DNA of 64,000 bases, from NCBI GenBank assembly GCA_949358305.1, contig OX442319.1:2852001-2916000 (forward strand), read 5' to 3'. Below, in pieces: positions 33,621-45,051 of the stretch. The notes under the pieces were generated by a model that made no database searches, was not told the origin of the DNA, and saw only the letters and a list, made by a program, of their open reading frames with translations. The position numbers and the translations under genes are program-made. The DNA comes from Strigamia acuminata. Lineage: Eukaryota; Arthropoda; Chilopoda; Geophilomorpha; Linotaeniidae. The stretch's first letter is position 1, and every line of letters begins with the position of its first letter.

Positions 33621-34423
33621 TAAAATTAGTAATGAAATTATTAACAATAATAATCTGCCAAATTTTAAAATTGGATGTCCAGATTTAAGTCATTCGTCAC
33701 ATTTAACTTCACAAACTATTTATTTTTATGTAACTTGCAGACTGCATTTCTTTACGAGAGCCTTTAATAATAATATATAGTCTAAAAGTAAAAGTAAAGA
33801 CTGCAGGAAAAAAGCTAATTTACAATAAAGTGTTAATCAAAAAATGTAAAGCAATTTTTTCTAATTTCTTTGTATTTTTATCTTAAAATAATGGAGAGAG
33901 CACATAAACCCTCATTATTTACATGCTATACCCCGGACATACCACAGAGGTTTCCATCAAAAACTGTGCACAGCGTCGTCGGGTGGTGGAATTAGTTACT
34001 ATTATCACAAGAACCATGGCTAGTGTTACAGTTGAGTGACCATTCAATCCAAGGACCATGACCAAACTATCCACCACATCATGATCAGATTATTGTCTAA
34101 TGCTCGGTTGATCCAAAAAAATAAAGCTAAGATCAATATGAATGGTCATGTGCTGTCAACAGATGATTTCAAGAGTATATTGATGAATACAAATGCATCT
34201 CAGCAGTAAGCTGTTTATCCAGGAGCAGATAAAGGCTGCATCAATATCAATTTCCAAAAGCATGAAGTGGCATCCAAACATCATAAAGTGATGTATTTAC
34301 TTGAGACAGAAATCATCAGCAGGATATGACTACAAACTGAAATAGTGAAGCTACCATCTGAAAAAACGCTTTGAAATTACAGCCAATATTTCGAAAAATC
34401 CGAAGGGTTCTATAACGAATCAA

Positions 34424-34705
34424 TTGAATATTTTTCAGAAAAATCAATCTGGTCATCAGAATAACATCGCACTCATTTGTGATGAAATGAGGCTGAAAGA
34501 TGATCTTGTATACAATAAAAAAATTGATGAATTGATTGGGTTTACAGCGGACAAACATGATGATACTATTTTGAAATTTGATGGAAAGTGCAATGTTCCA
34601 ATAAAATCATTAGCTACTCATGCTTTGCAACCATTTCGAGCAAATTTTCGCGATGTGAACCAAGGGAAGACCACACAGACGACACAAGGAAACAGCCGAC
34701 TTTGA
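34424..34705 (+). pseudogene. P-element/THAP9-type transposase, catalytic-region fragment
   Basis: NNIALICDEMRLKDDLVYNK followed by IDELIGFTAD resembles the 'DEM-I---L-Y----G-L-G' RNase-H-fold core of P-type transposases, with the first catalytic Asp in CDEM. The downstream half is unrelated. Non-functional fragment. Confidence 0.5.
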
Positions 34706-35220
34706 GAACAGACTCCAAGTGTCAATTTAAGCCCGATCATACTATTCCAATTGTCATTCTAAGCCATTCTGATGAAATCACGTGGATCTACGATCCAAGA
34801 AAATTTACATACACCATTTTAGTGTAATCCCACTAAACGCGCCATTTGGAAAAAATTAGTAGAAGAGTTAATTGATTTGGACCTAATTGAAGAATCAGTA
34901 GGACCATGTTGCCACCCCTTAATTGTTGCGAAGCCTGACCGCAGTTAACGCCTTTGCATCGATTACTGGTGGATAAATGCTGCAACAATTCTCGAAACGA
35001 TAGCATGCCAGACATACCCAGACATGCGATGTTATTGTACTTAAGAGAAGCCAAATTTTTCACATTATTAGATCATTATTAGATTTTCCACATAAATCAT
35101 AAATGGCGCCTTCTCACTGCCGTGAATTTCAAGTTCGTTTCATGACTTTTTAGATGCGACCTCGACATACATCTAGATTTTGGCGTGGGCACCATGCGTG
35201 TATCAAACATATTTTGGTGC

Positions 35221-35580
35221 TGTAACCTAGAGTCAGCACAACGGCGTATAAAAGAGCTCGAACCCAAGCATATTATACCAGAAACCGTTCAGATGGTGGC
35301 CGACATTGCGGAATTGACCCCTTTGGACGTGTCTTCAACGACCAAAGACAATTCTAGTCCCTAACATTATTATTTTTGTATTTTTTTTTTAAAAACACTT
35401 TACTTTGATTTTAGGAATACGAAACCGCTCGCGAACAATACTCCAGAATGAATAAACGAAAAGAGAAGTTACGTGAGGAGATGGAACGGGCAATCGCCAG
35501 TGCTCCGTCGTTTCGGAAAAAGTGCGATGAGACAAAGCAAAGTGTGGGGAATTTACAAAAAAAAGTTAAATTAAATTAAA
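35221..35580 (+). CDS. Small unassigned coding fragment, two possible exons
   Basis: Frame 35221-35362 (LESAQRRIKELEPKHIIPET, VQMVADIAELTPLDVSSTTK) ends in a stop. After a TTTGATTTTAG acceptor a second frame (35415-35576) encodes EYETAREQYSRMNKRKEKLR and a lysine-rich coiled coil. Neither half is recognised. It could be a retroelement fragment or the tail of a small gene. Confidence 0.25.
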
Positions 35581-36455
35581 TTAAATTAAATATATAGTAG
35601 ACCCGAAGATATAGTAAATGACTAAGTGGCAGCACCTTCGGGCTTGACGGTTCCTCCCCCTATTCCTCGAGATCATCACTTGGCCATAATTTTTCTTTAT
35701 TTCAAATTTTAACTGCAGAGTTCAATATTATTCGCTTATCGAAGTAAATTATATAATTTTTTTAGAATTCATTTTCGATTGAAAAGAGCGGAAAATATTG
35801 GACATCCGTATAACGTTTCAAGTGATAATACCGGTTTTCTGAGATTGATGCAACTTTTAGGAGGAAGTGGTGTAAATGACACTAACACTCGATATACATT
35901 AGTTTTCAGGTTAAAAAGGTGATCTTTGTTATAACGGTATAAAAATACCGCAATATATTTTTCAATATATTTTTCACCTTTTCAATCACAGATACATGAA
36001 AACTCGCTGTTTCTAACAGACGTAGCTGGATCTCAGTTATTCCCGAACGATACTGATGATAGTTTCGTCGTTGATTGATCTTTTGCCAAGAGACAGGGTA
36101 CACGGCAATTCAGCACAACCGGTGTTAAGTGTGCCTACACCAGGTGCATTTTCTCCAAGATTTTCTGGGCCACAACCATGGTCCAGCCTAAAGTTTACGA
36201 CACCATAATCATTGCCTTCACCGTTGGCGTCAACTTCTGGCCAAAATGTCCGGAATAGACCGAATACAGCTTTCACCAGGTAAAATTTAAATCTTTAAAT
36301 ATATGCAAATCATGTTCTAACTGCAAATAAAAAATATAGGATTGTTACGCTCTGCGCAGCAGATGATGGCGAATTAAGTGAGGTGCAAACATACCACATT
36401 CGCCTCAATGAAGATAACACTACCATTGAATCTGTATTGGAAAAAATGCAATTCT

Positions 36456-36830
36456 GTTTTTGTTTGTTTTATTTTGTTAGTAAAAATATAAAGTTTTGCA
36501 AGGAGTGCAATATTTGTATAATCGGCAACACCTTAGAACACATGAAATCGGCGGAACACCACGCTGGAAAAAATGCAATTCTATCTCAGTGAACAAGACG
36601 AAATGGTTTTGGTAGATTCTAGGGGCCAAGAAATAATGGATGGGCCAGCAACTAGAAGTAAGAATAACAGTAATAATAATAAAGTTGAATAGTAATTTAC
36701 AATTTTTTTTTAGTCTCAACATACTGACAGTTGAGGCGTTTCAGGCACTAAAAGAGCAAAAAGATAGAAAAAAAAATCGACCTTAAGTTGTAAAAATTAA
36801 CAACAATAATAATTATTGATAAAGCAGCAC
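36456..36830. repeat. 375-bp direct duplication, copy 1
   Basis: Nearly identical to 37290-37659, separated by about 460 bp of AT-rich degenerate TGAAAATGCATTTTT repeats. Each copy holds a C2H2-like finger coding stretch (NIKFCKECNICIIGNTLEHM, then KSAEHHA) and a second short frame (MQFYLSEQDEMVLVDSRGQE) before an intron-like GTAAGAATAAC. Copy 1 has a few extra bases near 36645. Confidence 0.85.
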
Positions 36831-37289
36831 GAAAAAGCTGCACGGAAAGCAGCACGGAAGCACGGAAGCAGCACGGAAAGGCTGCTGCTGCTGACGTCGG
36901 AGAGCCACGTTGTACACGTTGTCTGAGACATTAGATGCTCTCAACTTTGTATTCGAATAAAAAATTTTGTCATTTTTTTTTTTTTTTAATTTAATTTTAT
37001 TAAATATTGTTTGGTGAATAGTACGATCAAGGTTAAAAATAAAATTTTACCATTTTTATGAAAGAATAGACATTTTTAGCAAAGAATGCATTTTTTACGT
37101 GTATTCGCTTGAACTTCACTTGAAAATGCATTTTGCATTTGATTTTTACTTGAAAATGCATTTTTCCACTTAAATTTCACTGGAAAACTTTTTTTTTCGT
37201 GAAAGTGTGCATTTTGTCACTCAAATTGCACTTGAAAATCGTGAAAATTCATTTTTTTTCACATTTTTTCTCGTGAAAATTTTATTTTG

Positions 37290-37659
37290 TTTTTTGTTTG
37301 TTTTATTTTGTTAGTAAAAATATAAAGTTTTGCAAGGAGTGCAATATTTGTATAATTGGCAACACCTTAGAACACATGAAATCGGCGGAACACCACGCTG
37401 GAAAAAATGCAATTCTATCTCAGTGAACAAGACGAAATGGTTTTGGTAGATTCTAGGGGCCAAGAAATAATGGATGGGCGACCAGAAGTAAGAATAACAG
37501 TAATAATAATAAAGTTGAATAGTAATTTACAATTTTTTTTTAGTCTCAACATACTGACAGTTGAGGCGTTTCAGGCACTAAAAGAGCAAAAATATAGAAA
37601 AAAAATCGACCTTAAGTTGTAAAAATTAACAACAATAATAATTATTGATAAAGCAGCAC
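37290..37659. repeat. 375-bp direct duplication, copy 2
   Basis: Partner of 36456-36830; both end AAAGCAGCAC. High identity implies a recent local duplication. Confidence 0.85.
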
Positions 37660-37954
37660 ATTTTTTCTCGTGAAAATTCATTTTTTCACTTAAAAACACA
37701 TTTTTTCACTTGTGAATGCATTTTTTTTTCACTTTATCTCGTTAAAATGCATTTTATACACAGAAACACATTTAGTTTTTTAATTTCTCGTGAAAATTCA
37801 TTTTTTCACTTGGATTTCAAAATGTAAGGAAAGTCAGCACTTTTCCCCCAAGTTTCCAAACAAGTGTCTCCAGTTGTTTCCAAAATGTCTAAATCACATT
37901 ATTCGAAAAAAAAAATTTTAGAAAAAAATAAGAAAAGCGTTCTTTTCCTTTTCT

Positions 37955-37979
37955 CTAACCTAACCTAACCTAACCTAAC
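37955..37979. repeat. Telomere-like run, five CTAAC units
   Basis: Five tandem CTAAC units (complement of TTAGG type). Interstitial and short, like the run at 18.47 kb. Confidence 0.65.
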
Positions 37980-38188
37980 TATAACATTCGACTCTAATTG
38001 TAAGTACTGAACAATTTTAGCTTTTTGTAAATAAATCTGTACTTTATTTGGACTTATTCATTTTCACACCAATCAAGACATTAGAACGGGATTAAGCAAC
38101 ACTACATACAACAGCATTATCCTCCCATAACCACTCTAGAAGCTGATCACGTTGAGATACTCACAACTGACCAGTCAGCTAATGCAGA

Positions 38189-38665
38189 TTGGTTGAAGCA
38201 GAGAGCCAACAGCTTCACATTTTGGTCAAGCTGCAAAAGTTGCAACAGTGCTGTGAAGTCAATTTTGTGGCAGCAGTCAGTTATGTAGAAGAAAAAAAGA
38301 AAAGGGGAAGCAATGTGTGTGTATTTGAGTGTGGGTTATTTGTAAACCCAGCTCAAACTTTTCTTGCAGCCTCTCCAGACAGAATAATATCGGATGCATC
38401 TGAGACACCTGATGGAGGGTTACTAGAGATAAAATGCCCTTATTCCTGTCAAAATATTACTATTGAGCAGGCATGTATGAACAAATCTTTTTGCTGTCAA
38501 GTAAAAGATAGTATTATTTCATTAAAAATAAATCACAATTACTATTACCAGGTATGACTTAAACATTTATAGATTTTAACTAATCCTTGAGCTTTAATAT
38601 TTTTTAAATAGATTCAAGGACAGTTGGCAGTTTCGCATGGAAATTATTGTGATTTTGTGGTCTAA
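38189..38665 (+). pseudogene. YqaJ-type (lambda-exonuclease-like) nuclease domain fragment
   Basis: The frame 38189-38551 holds CGLFVNPAQTFLAASPDRII, then GGLLEIKCPYSCQ. These are the conserved 'P-LGASPDG' and 'G-LEIKCPY' blocks of YqaJ/alkaline-exonuclease-like nucleases, with the metal-binding Asp and Glu-x-Lys visible. A GTATGA donor at 38552 and an acceptor near 38611 join HNYYYQ to IQGQLAVSHGNYCDFVV, the next conserved block. A stop then follows. The N-terminal part looks frameshifted. Such domains occur in transposon- and virus-derived genes of invertebrates. Probably a fragment. Confidence 0.55.
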
Positions 38666-39139
38666 ATCCCAACATCTTCATAGAAAGAATATATTTTGAT
38701 CCAATTTTTTGGGATCTATGTAGCAAAAAGTTAACTTATTTTATGAGGTATGCAATTATACCTGAATTGTTGACACAGAATTAAAAATGGTAAAAAATTG
38801 TACAGAAATAATAATTTTATTTCATATTCAAAATTTAATAAATAATAATACTTTGTTTTTATGTTGGTCTAAGTTTTCTTAATGGTGTTTTAAGGTTTGT
38901 TAGTAAAGAACACACAGTAACTATGGTCTGCAATATCAATTGAGACTAGAGGTTGAGAAATGTACATGATTCTGTATGTCTTTGTACATCTAATAGCTCT
39001 TTCCACCTCAATCCTAACACTAACAATTCTTCTTCTGTTAAGTATATCATGCTCAGACATTTGAACATCTCTCTTTTTCATAAATTTAAGTGGAATATTC
39101 AAATGGTGATCATTTGTATTCGAAATCACCAGCAGCTTA

Positions 39140-39420
39140 TAGAAATTTAAGTGACTCTGGTTTTATAGTCTTTCCTTACAAGAGAAAATTGGAAAAGACT
39201 ATGGTCAAGTTTCAACATCCACCTGGTTTTCATGCAAGCATCCTGGATCAAATATATCTGACTGCTCATTTGGATGACGTTCTTGAACATAAAAAATATG
39301 TTGCATTAATTTGAGATGAAATGACCATGAAAAAGGAATCTGAAGTGCCATCTTTAGCTTCTCACATGTTATCATTGTTTGTTCAAGGTTTGACTAGTGA
39401 TTTTAAATTTGGATTCGCCC
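39140..39420 (+). pseudogene. P-element/THAP9-type transposase fragment
   Basis: HHPPGFHASILDQI-type region (39220 onward), a stop in the DEM position, then VPSLASHMLSLFVQGLTSDF and FAHFPT. This is the conserved 'ASH-L-L-VRGL----FP-A-FP' block of P-type transposases. Degenerate. Confidence 0.5.
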
Positions 39421-39429
39421 ACTTTCCAA

Positions 39430-39660
39430 CGCACAAAATTATTTCAAATTTTGTATGAAGCGATTGAACATTTAGAGTATCCAGAAACTTGTGAAAAGTT
39501 ACAAGAAGATTTGTACGTGGCCTATTTTATAATGATTGATGACGAAGTGGAAGGAATAATCCGTACGAGAGCTGTGAGATTTTAAAACAAGCCAACATGA
39601 AATTGACAAAATGGAAAACAAATTGTTATAAACTAAATAAATTAATTGTAGTAGACAACC
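39430..39660 (+). pseudogene. Pao/BEL-type reverse transcriptase fragment
   Basis: The frame EAIEHLEYPETCEKLQEDLY (with YVAYF where YVDD is expected) followed by a shifted frame ILKQANMKLTKWKTNCYKLN matches the Pao/BEL RT order (catalytic block, then 'G--L-KW-SN'). The catalytic aspartates are lost. Confidence 0.45.
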
Positions 39661-40859
39661 CGACTTGTGCAGTATTAGAAAAGATACAAGTCTTTTGGAA
39701 AAAAAAGGAAGCTAAAAAACTCTTGAGTTCACAAACTGCTGAAAGCTTGCAACTGACATTAAACTCAATTTTAAATTTGACTAAAGTTTTGACCTTTCAG
39801 CCCAACATTCATTTTGTTTTTTGAATTTTTTGAGACTAGTTCTTTGTTTTTCCTCGCAAATAATTTTTTTTTTTCTCCAAAAGAAAAAACAATTTTATTT
39901 CAATTATTTCTTCACTTTTCCGTCTTATTTGCACGAGGGAAATGCAATTCATTTTTCATTCAAATGCTCCCAAAGTCGTTAAAGGTAAAAGATCTAAATA
40001 TACTTGTAGCTTCGAAGTTATTTCATTCAAGCAAAATCCAGTAATTAAAATTGATAGTTAACAATTTAATGTCATCGTAAAACGCTGAAAAATGTCTTCC
40101 GATTAATTCAAAATCCCAAAAATCCCGCACCTCGTGGCCATGAATCACCATTTTCAGCTCAACATGATGTTTTGTTGCTACGTAAAGTGGCTGCATGCAA
40201 TCCATTTATTAAGCCTTCAATTTGGTCAGATATTAGTGACCACTTGAAAGTTCTTGAAATGCCTGTGGGTGCCCGAAAGTGTAGAGGACCACATTGATGC
40301 TGGAGTATTTTTAAAAAGATTGAAAATTCAAGAAAGTAATTTAAAAAAATTAAAATAATTATAATTTTTTTACTGTTTAATTTTTATTAAGGTCTGGAAC
40401 TGAGGAGGACTACACAGAGAAGGAACAACTTCTGCAAGAAATAATGGAATTGAAAAAGGAAGCTGTCCTTTCTAAAGAGTCAACAACAGCTAAAAGAAGA
40501 AAAATGATGCCAACAGCCAAATTGCACAAGAGATTAGGCAAGAAGCAATGGAGTCTCTTTGTCATCGATCCCCTTGACCGAGGACTGAATCGCCATCACC
40601 AACATTATGAAAAAAATTATTTTATATTCAGACTAATTCGCTATTCACATTTCAGCTGAGCCAAAAAGGAAAAAAACTAAGCAGTGCAAAATTGTAGAAT
40701 TCTGGATCAGCTTCTTGTAGCTTTTAACAACGTAAGATTCACAGATCAAAGTGCAAGTTCTTGTACTCCACTATTACAGGCGTTTTGTGCCTAACTTATC
40801 AACAATTTTAGAATCATTGTACCGGCATACAAGTGACGACATGCCGTGGACGTGGGAAG

Positions 40860-41030
40860 CCAAGCTAGAAAGAACTACTTCACGGTCAATGCATCGCCAG
40901 TGGGCGTAGGTGCCTACATATCGCATCTAGAAAATCCATCGGCCCATTGCATTCGCTTCTTCATTGCTGTCATCGGCCCAGAAAAATTACGCTCCAATTG
41001 AGCGGGAAGGCTTTGCGATACCGGAGGATT
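40860..41030 (+). pseudogene. Gypsy RNase H scrap
   Basis: TVNASPVGVGAYISHLENPS, then shifted frames with NYAPIEREGFAI. Close to Gypsy III (24.3 kb) but decayed. Confidence 0.6.
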
Positions 41031-41490
41031 AACATAAGACACCATGAGTTCAGAAGAAACAGATACTAGCTGCCTGGAATTCAAACAATTCAAGAAAAAA
41101 GTATATACAAATTGAACCAACCACCTTCAATAAGCTTGTAGACTACTTAGATAAAACAGCAATGAGGTTTGCTCAACCTTTGCTTCAATTTCTTAGAGCA
41201 TTATATAGAAGACGAAGTGGATAGCGAAGACTAGGAATACGAATGTAAAAAATGTGGAAAGTTTACAATCATAAATCATTTAAATGGGTCAGATTTATTT
41301 GTCACTCAGTTTGGCTTCAGCTTCCCCGTTCAGCTTCTTGATTCCTTGCCACTGGTAGGCCGAATTCCCTTTTATTAAGACACATGGCGTTTTATAACTT
41401 TAGATAGTTGGGTACTAGAAGTTATTTCCGGTCTTAAATTAAAATTTTTGTTCAAACCCATCCAAAATTCTGTTTAAAATCCTCTTTTTT

Positions 41491-42195
41491 CAGAGGATGT
41501 ATTTTCCATTCTGGAATCAAGAGGTTAAAGATATGATTAATAAAGGGGCAGCTTATCCAGTTGATCACTACAAAGGGGAATTCATTAGTTTTCTCCTTAT
41601 TGTTTCCAAAAAAATGGGGGATTTAGACCTTTTCGGTGGGAGGAGTTTCCAAACCCTCCAGGACAAAGTGCCTTTACCGATTCAACGGGCCGGAGTTACA
41701 CAATGGGGGAACTCGGAAGAGCCCTACTCGGTTCACTGAAAGCGGAAGGCATCGATTTAAGTAAGCGGAACGATAGAAACCGCAGCACCGGCAACAGAGT
41801 AAAAAAGAAATACGCTGTCTCCCGACGTGATTCGCTAAGCGTCACCGGGAACATCAGATGTCAGTTCTACATCCAAAACCGATTTGATGGATCGTGGAAA
41901 GCAGGAGATCGCTTCCTCGATGAAGTCATGCGGATAAAGACTGCCACCAAGGCAACCGTGGGCGACATGTTAACCCATGGTATCGTCGAGCTCATGACAG
42001 GCTCGGCGAGAGAATGGTAACAGGGATTAAAAGGCGTCGGATGGAACGACTTCCTGATGCGATTCGACCTCAGCTACGGCAAAACCCCTGAGGAAGTGAG
42101 TAGGAAAATGAGAGGTCTCCGCCAAATGCCTGGCGAGACAATCATGGACTACGATATCCGCGCCAGACTGCTCTTCGAAAAGAATGAATTTATTC
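41491..42195 (+). pseudogene. Retroelement Gag-like fragments
   Basis: 41703-42020 encodes IRCQFYIQNRFDGSWKAGDR, THGIVELMTGSAREW and, after a stop at 42018, FLMRFDLSYGKTPEEVSRKM, QMPGETIMDYDIRARLLF. This is the order of a retrotransposon Gag capsid ('W---F---F------- L----Q---E----Y----'). 41497-41739 upstream may be RT debris. Non-functional. Confidence 0.5.
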
Positions 42196-43700
42196 CTTTT
42201 ACAGCCAAATTGCGCAAGAGATTAGGCAAGAAGCAATGGAGTATCTTACTTAGAAGGACTCACGTCTGTAATCGACTCAATTGAGTTAACTGATACTCCT
42301 ATGTTACCATGGGATGAAAAACTGGTTGAAGACAGTGATTGTACTCCAGAACAACGATTGGCCCTTCACCGAGGACTGAATCGCCTCACAAACATGAAAA
42401 AAAATTATTTTATATAATTAAATATTAAGACTAATTCACTCTTCACATTTCAGCTGAACCAAAAAGGAAAAAAAGTTAGCAGTGCAAAATTGTAGAATTC
42501 TTAAGGTAAAAAGCATCAGAAATCTGGATCAGCTTCTTGTAGCTTTCAACAATTTAAGATTGACACTGAACAGATCAAAGTGCAAGTTCTCGTACTCCGC
42601 TGTGCTGTTTCTTGGCCGGAATATATTTAAATAGGTTAATACGCCCATGGATTCCAAATTGGCGCCACTGCATGATGCAGTGCTGCCCACCGACATTACG
42701 TCCCTCTAATCATTTTTGGGGTTAATTAACTATTAAGGTGGGTTCACACTATGAAGTAAAGTAATGCAACGCAATGTTGCTGCGCATTGCATTGTTGGAT
42801 TGTTTTAGCAGTAAAGTAAGTAAAAAGCTTCTTCACATTTGTTTTGAAGTAGGAAGTAAACGCAATGCAGCAAGCTTACTTCCAACCAATAAGAAATGAC
42901 TTCAATCTCGCAAGACGGTTGAGACTAAACGAGATTGAAAGAGACTAAATTTGCCGCCAAACCATGCAAACCGTTCCGAACGACGAATATTTGATCACTT
43001 TGATATACCAACATCCAGTATTGTGGGATACAAGACTTCCATAGTACAAACAAAAAATTATTAAGGAAAATACATTTAAAGAAATAGCTATCTGTTATCT
43101 GCTTGATCAAGTGTTTTCATTAATTAAACAAAAAGAATATCAACAAGTTTTTCAAAAAGTTGAAACATGATGGACTTACAATGAATGATTCATTACAAAG
43201 AAAATCAAACTTTGAAAATTAGAGTAATATTTAAAATTTAAAAAAAAGCAGGTAGATAAGAACTTTTTATATTTGGTGCATGACTTAGGATGCATAACTT
43301 GGCTTAGGTTACATATAGCATTCTAAGCATTCCAATTACGGGCCAGTCGTCAGACCAGACTCTCAGTTTCATAACCGAACAGCTTTCAACTGTGATTTCT
43401 TTAGATCAAAAACAAGTTGATGACAATCATTACACGGCGCTCAAAACTTGAATCCCATCGTATAGAGACTATTTTGGCCGCAAATTAAACTGGGATCAAA
43501 ACGAAAGTCTAGTGCGACAATTGGCAGTTTCAGCCAAATGATTGTTGCGTGTCACACAATGCCCATAAAAAATAATTTGGTGATTTTGAGAATATTTTTC
43601 AAATATGCAACACGCATGCTGCGCAGAAATTCACAGAAAAAAATGTCAATCAATTTTAAATAATTCTTCGTATGCCGTTGTCCATGTTTACAATATTTCA

Positions 43701-44330
43701 GTATACACAACACCAAGTTTTCTCCAGATACAAAACATAAAACGAACAATACAACGATTCCAAGCTTAGACCTCCACAAGCATTATTACAAGCAGCACAA
43801 ACAATATTCTCGTGAGCAGGCATATCAAATTATTAAAGCAAGTCTACCATCTGAGTCATCCAGAAAATTAGTATCTCAGCCCATACATTCTTGTATGACT
43901 AGTGCCGAAGCGCAGAAAAGTCAGCGTGAGGAAGAAAAACAACTAGAAGAGGCGAAAAGGTTCCGAATCGCTTGCAGACGAAAAAATCAAAAAGTGGTTT
44001 CATTAATTGATTTAATGGCTCTTAATCCAGAGGATAGTAGGAAATTGAATTGAAAACATAAAACCGAAAATAATATTTCCAAGCCACAAGTAAATAAAAG
44101 AAAATACCGTGACAAATCACACGATACTGGCCAGAATGCAGTCTTATCTGACAGTAATATCATCACTAAATGCCACACAGGAATCCAGGCTTATGGTACC
44201 AAAATTATTCAATATACTTTTCAAGTGATAAATGCTACAATCCACAAACGGGAATGCAGGCTAACAGTTACTACCAATATTAGCCAAAATATATTGGACT
44301 TGGTAAATGCTACACACCACAAACAAGGCG
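43701..44330 (+). pseudogene. Unidentified lysine-rich coding fragment ending in 75-bp repeats
   Basis: After a TATTTCAG acceptor-like site, the frame is open (DLHKHYYKQHKQYSREQAYQ, ...AEAQKSQREEEKQLEEAKRF) to a TGA at 44052. It stays open in the same frame to the repeat unit NATIHKRECRLTVTTNISQN at 44227. The family is unknown. An ORF on the opposite strand (43552-43779) has a signal-like start but conflicts with this reading; at most one is real. Confidence 0.3.
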
Positions 44331-45048
44331 AGTAGTAAACCACGTTTTGAAAGTCTAACATCGGATACAATAAAGTGCTTTAACTGTAATAAACCTGGGC
44401 ACATGACAAATGAGTGCCGAAGTGCCACATTTTGCTTCAACTGCGGGGGATCGGGGCACAAGGCAGCTGATTGTTCCAAGTCAAAACAGGAGAGGAGAGA
44501 CAAGCAAAACGGGAAACGAGGAAAGAAACGAGATTCAAGCGAAGAAGTTAACCTGTGCGCATTCGTGTTCGACGACGAAGAAACGAAGCCAATATCGGTG
44601 ACGAGGATCGTGAGAAACTGCAAAATCGTGTTGTTTAATGAGAATGGAGCCACGATAACCGAACAAGTGGAACTTGAGATCGGATGAGAACAGTTCGAAT
44701 GAAACCGACAAAAACCTAAAAATTTCCAAAACAGAAATCGATTTGAGATCGAACGGCGATGGGGGAATGAAAAACATACGACCAAAGAAAAGACGACGGC
44801 AAAATAGAATGATGGTGATAAATGCTACAATCCACAAACGGGAATGCAGGCTAACAGTTACTACCAATATTAGCCAAAATATATTGGACCTGGTAAATGC
44901 TACACACCCCAAACGGGAATGCAGGCTAACAGTTACTACCAATATTAGCCAAAATATATTGGACTTGGTAAATGCTACACACCACAAACGGGAATGCAGG
45001 CTAGCAGTACCAATATTACCAAAAATATATTGGACTTCCGTGTATAAA
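44227..45048 (+). repeat. 75-bp in-frame tandem repeats flanking a CCHC Gag fragment
   Basis: A unit of about 75 bp encoding NATIHKRECRLTVTTNISQN-ILDLV occurs once at 44227-44310 and three more times at 44818-45048. The units stay in one reading frame. The last unit is diverged. Between the two blocks lies a retroelement knuckle ORF, so the repeat array appears to have been split by an insertion or by recombination. Confidence 0.75.
44331..44687 (+). pseudogene. Retroelement Gag fragment with two CCHC knuckles
   Basis: The ORF encodes CFNCNKPGHMTNEC and CFNCGGSGHKAADC, two classic CX2CX4HX4C knuckles, then a basic linker and an acidic end with a start-of-protease look (VTRIVRNCKIVLF). No Pol follows. 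Flanked by the 75-bp repeats. Confidence 0.65.
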
Positions 45049-45051
45049 TAG

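Larger units (their letters stand above)
40384..42600. repeat. Two related segments (40.4-40.73 and 42.2-42.6 kb)
   Basis: AAATTGC(A/G)CAAGAGATTAGGCAA and, further on, AGCAGTGCAAAATTGTAGAA occur in both, with matching order and spacing. The second copy carries extra sequence. Both encode KLHKRLGKKQW-type peptides. Apparent duplication of a decayed transposon part. Confidence 0.6.

Noticed and set aside
37955-37979. Chromosome end or telomere fusion
   Set aside because: Only about five units, with unique sequence on both sides.
43552-43779. Minus-strand ORF with a signal-peptide-like start
   Set aside because: Overlaps a better plus-strand frame, and no second exon or domain could be found; left unannotated as a gene.
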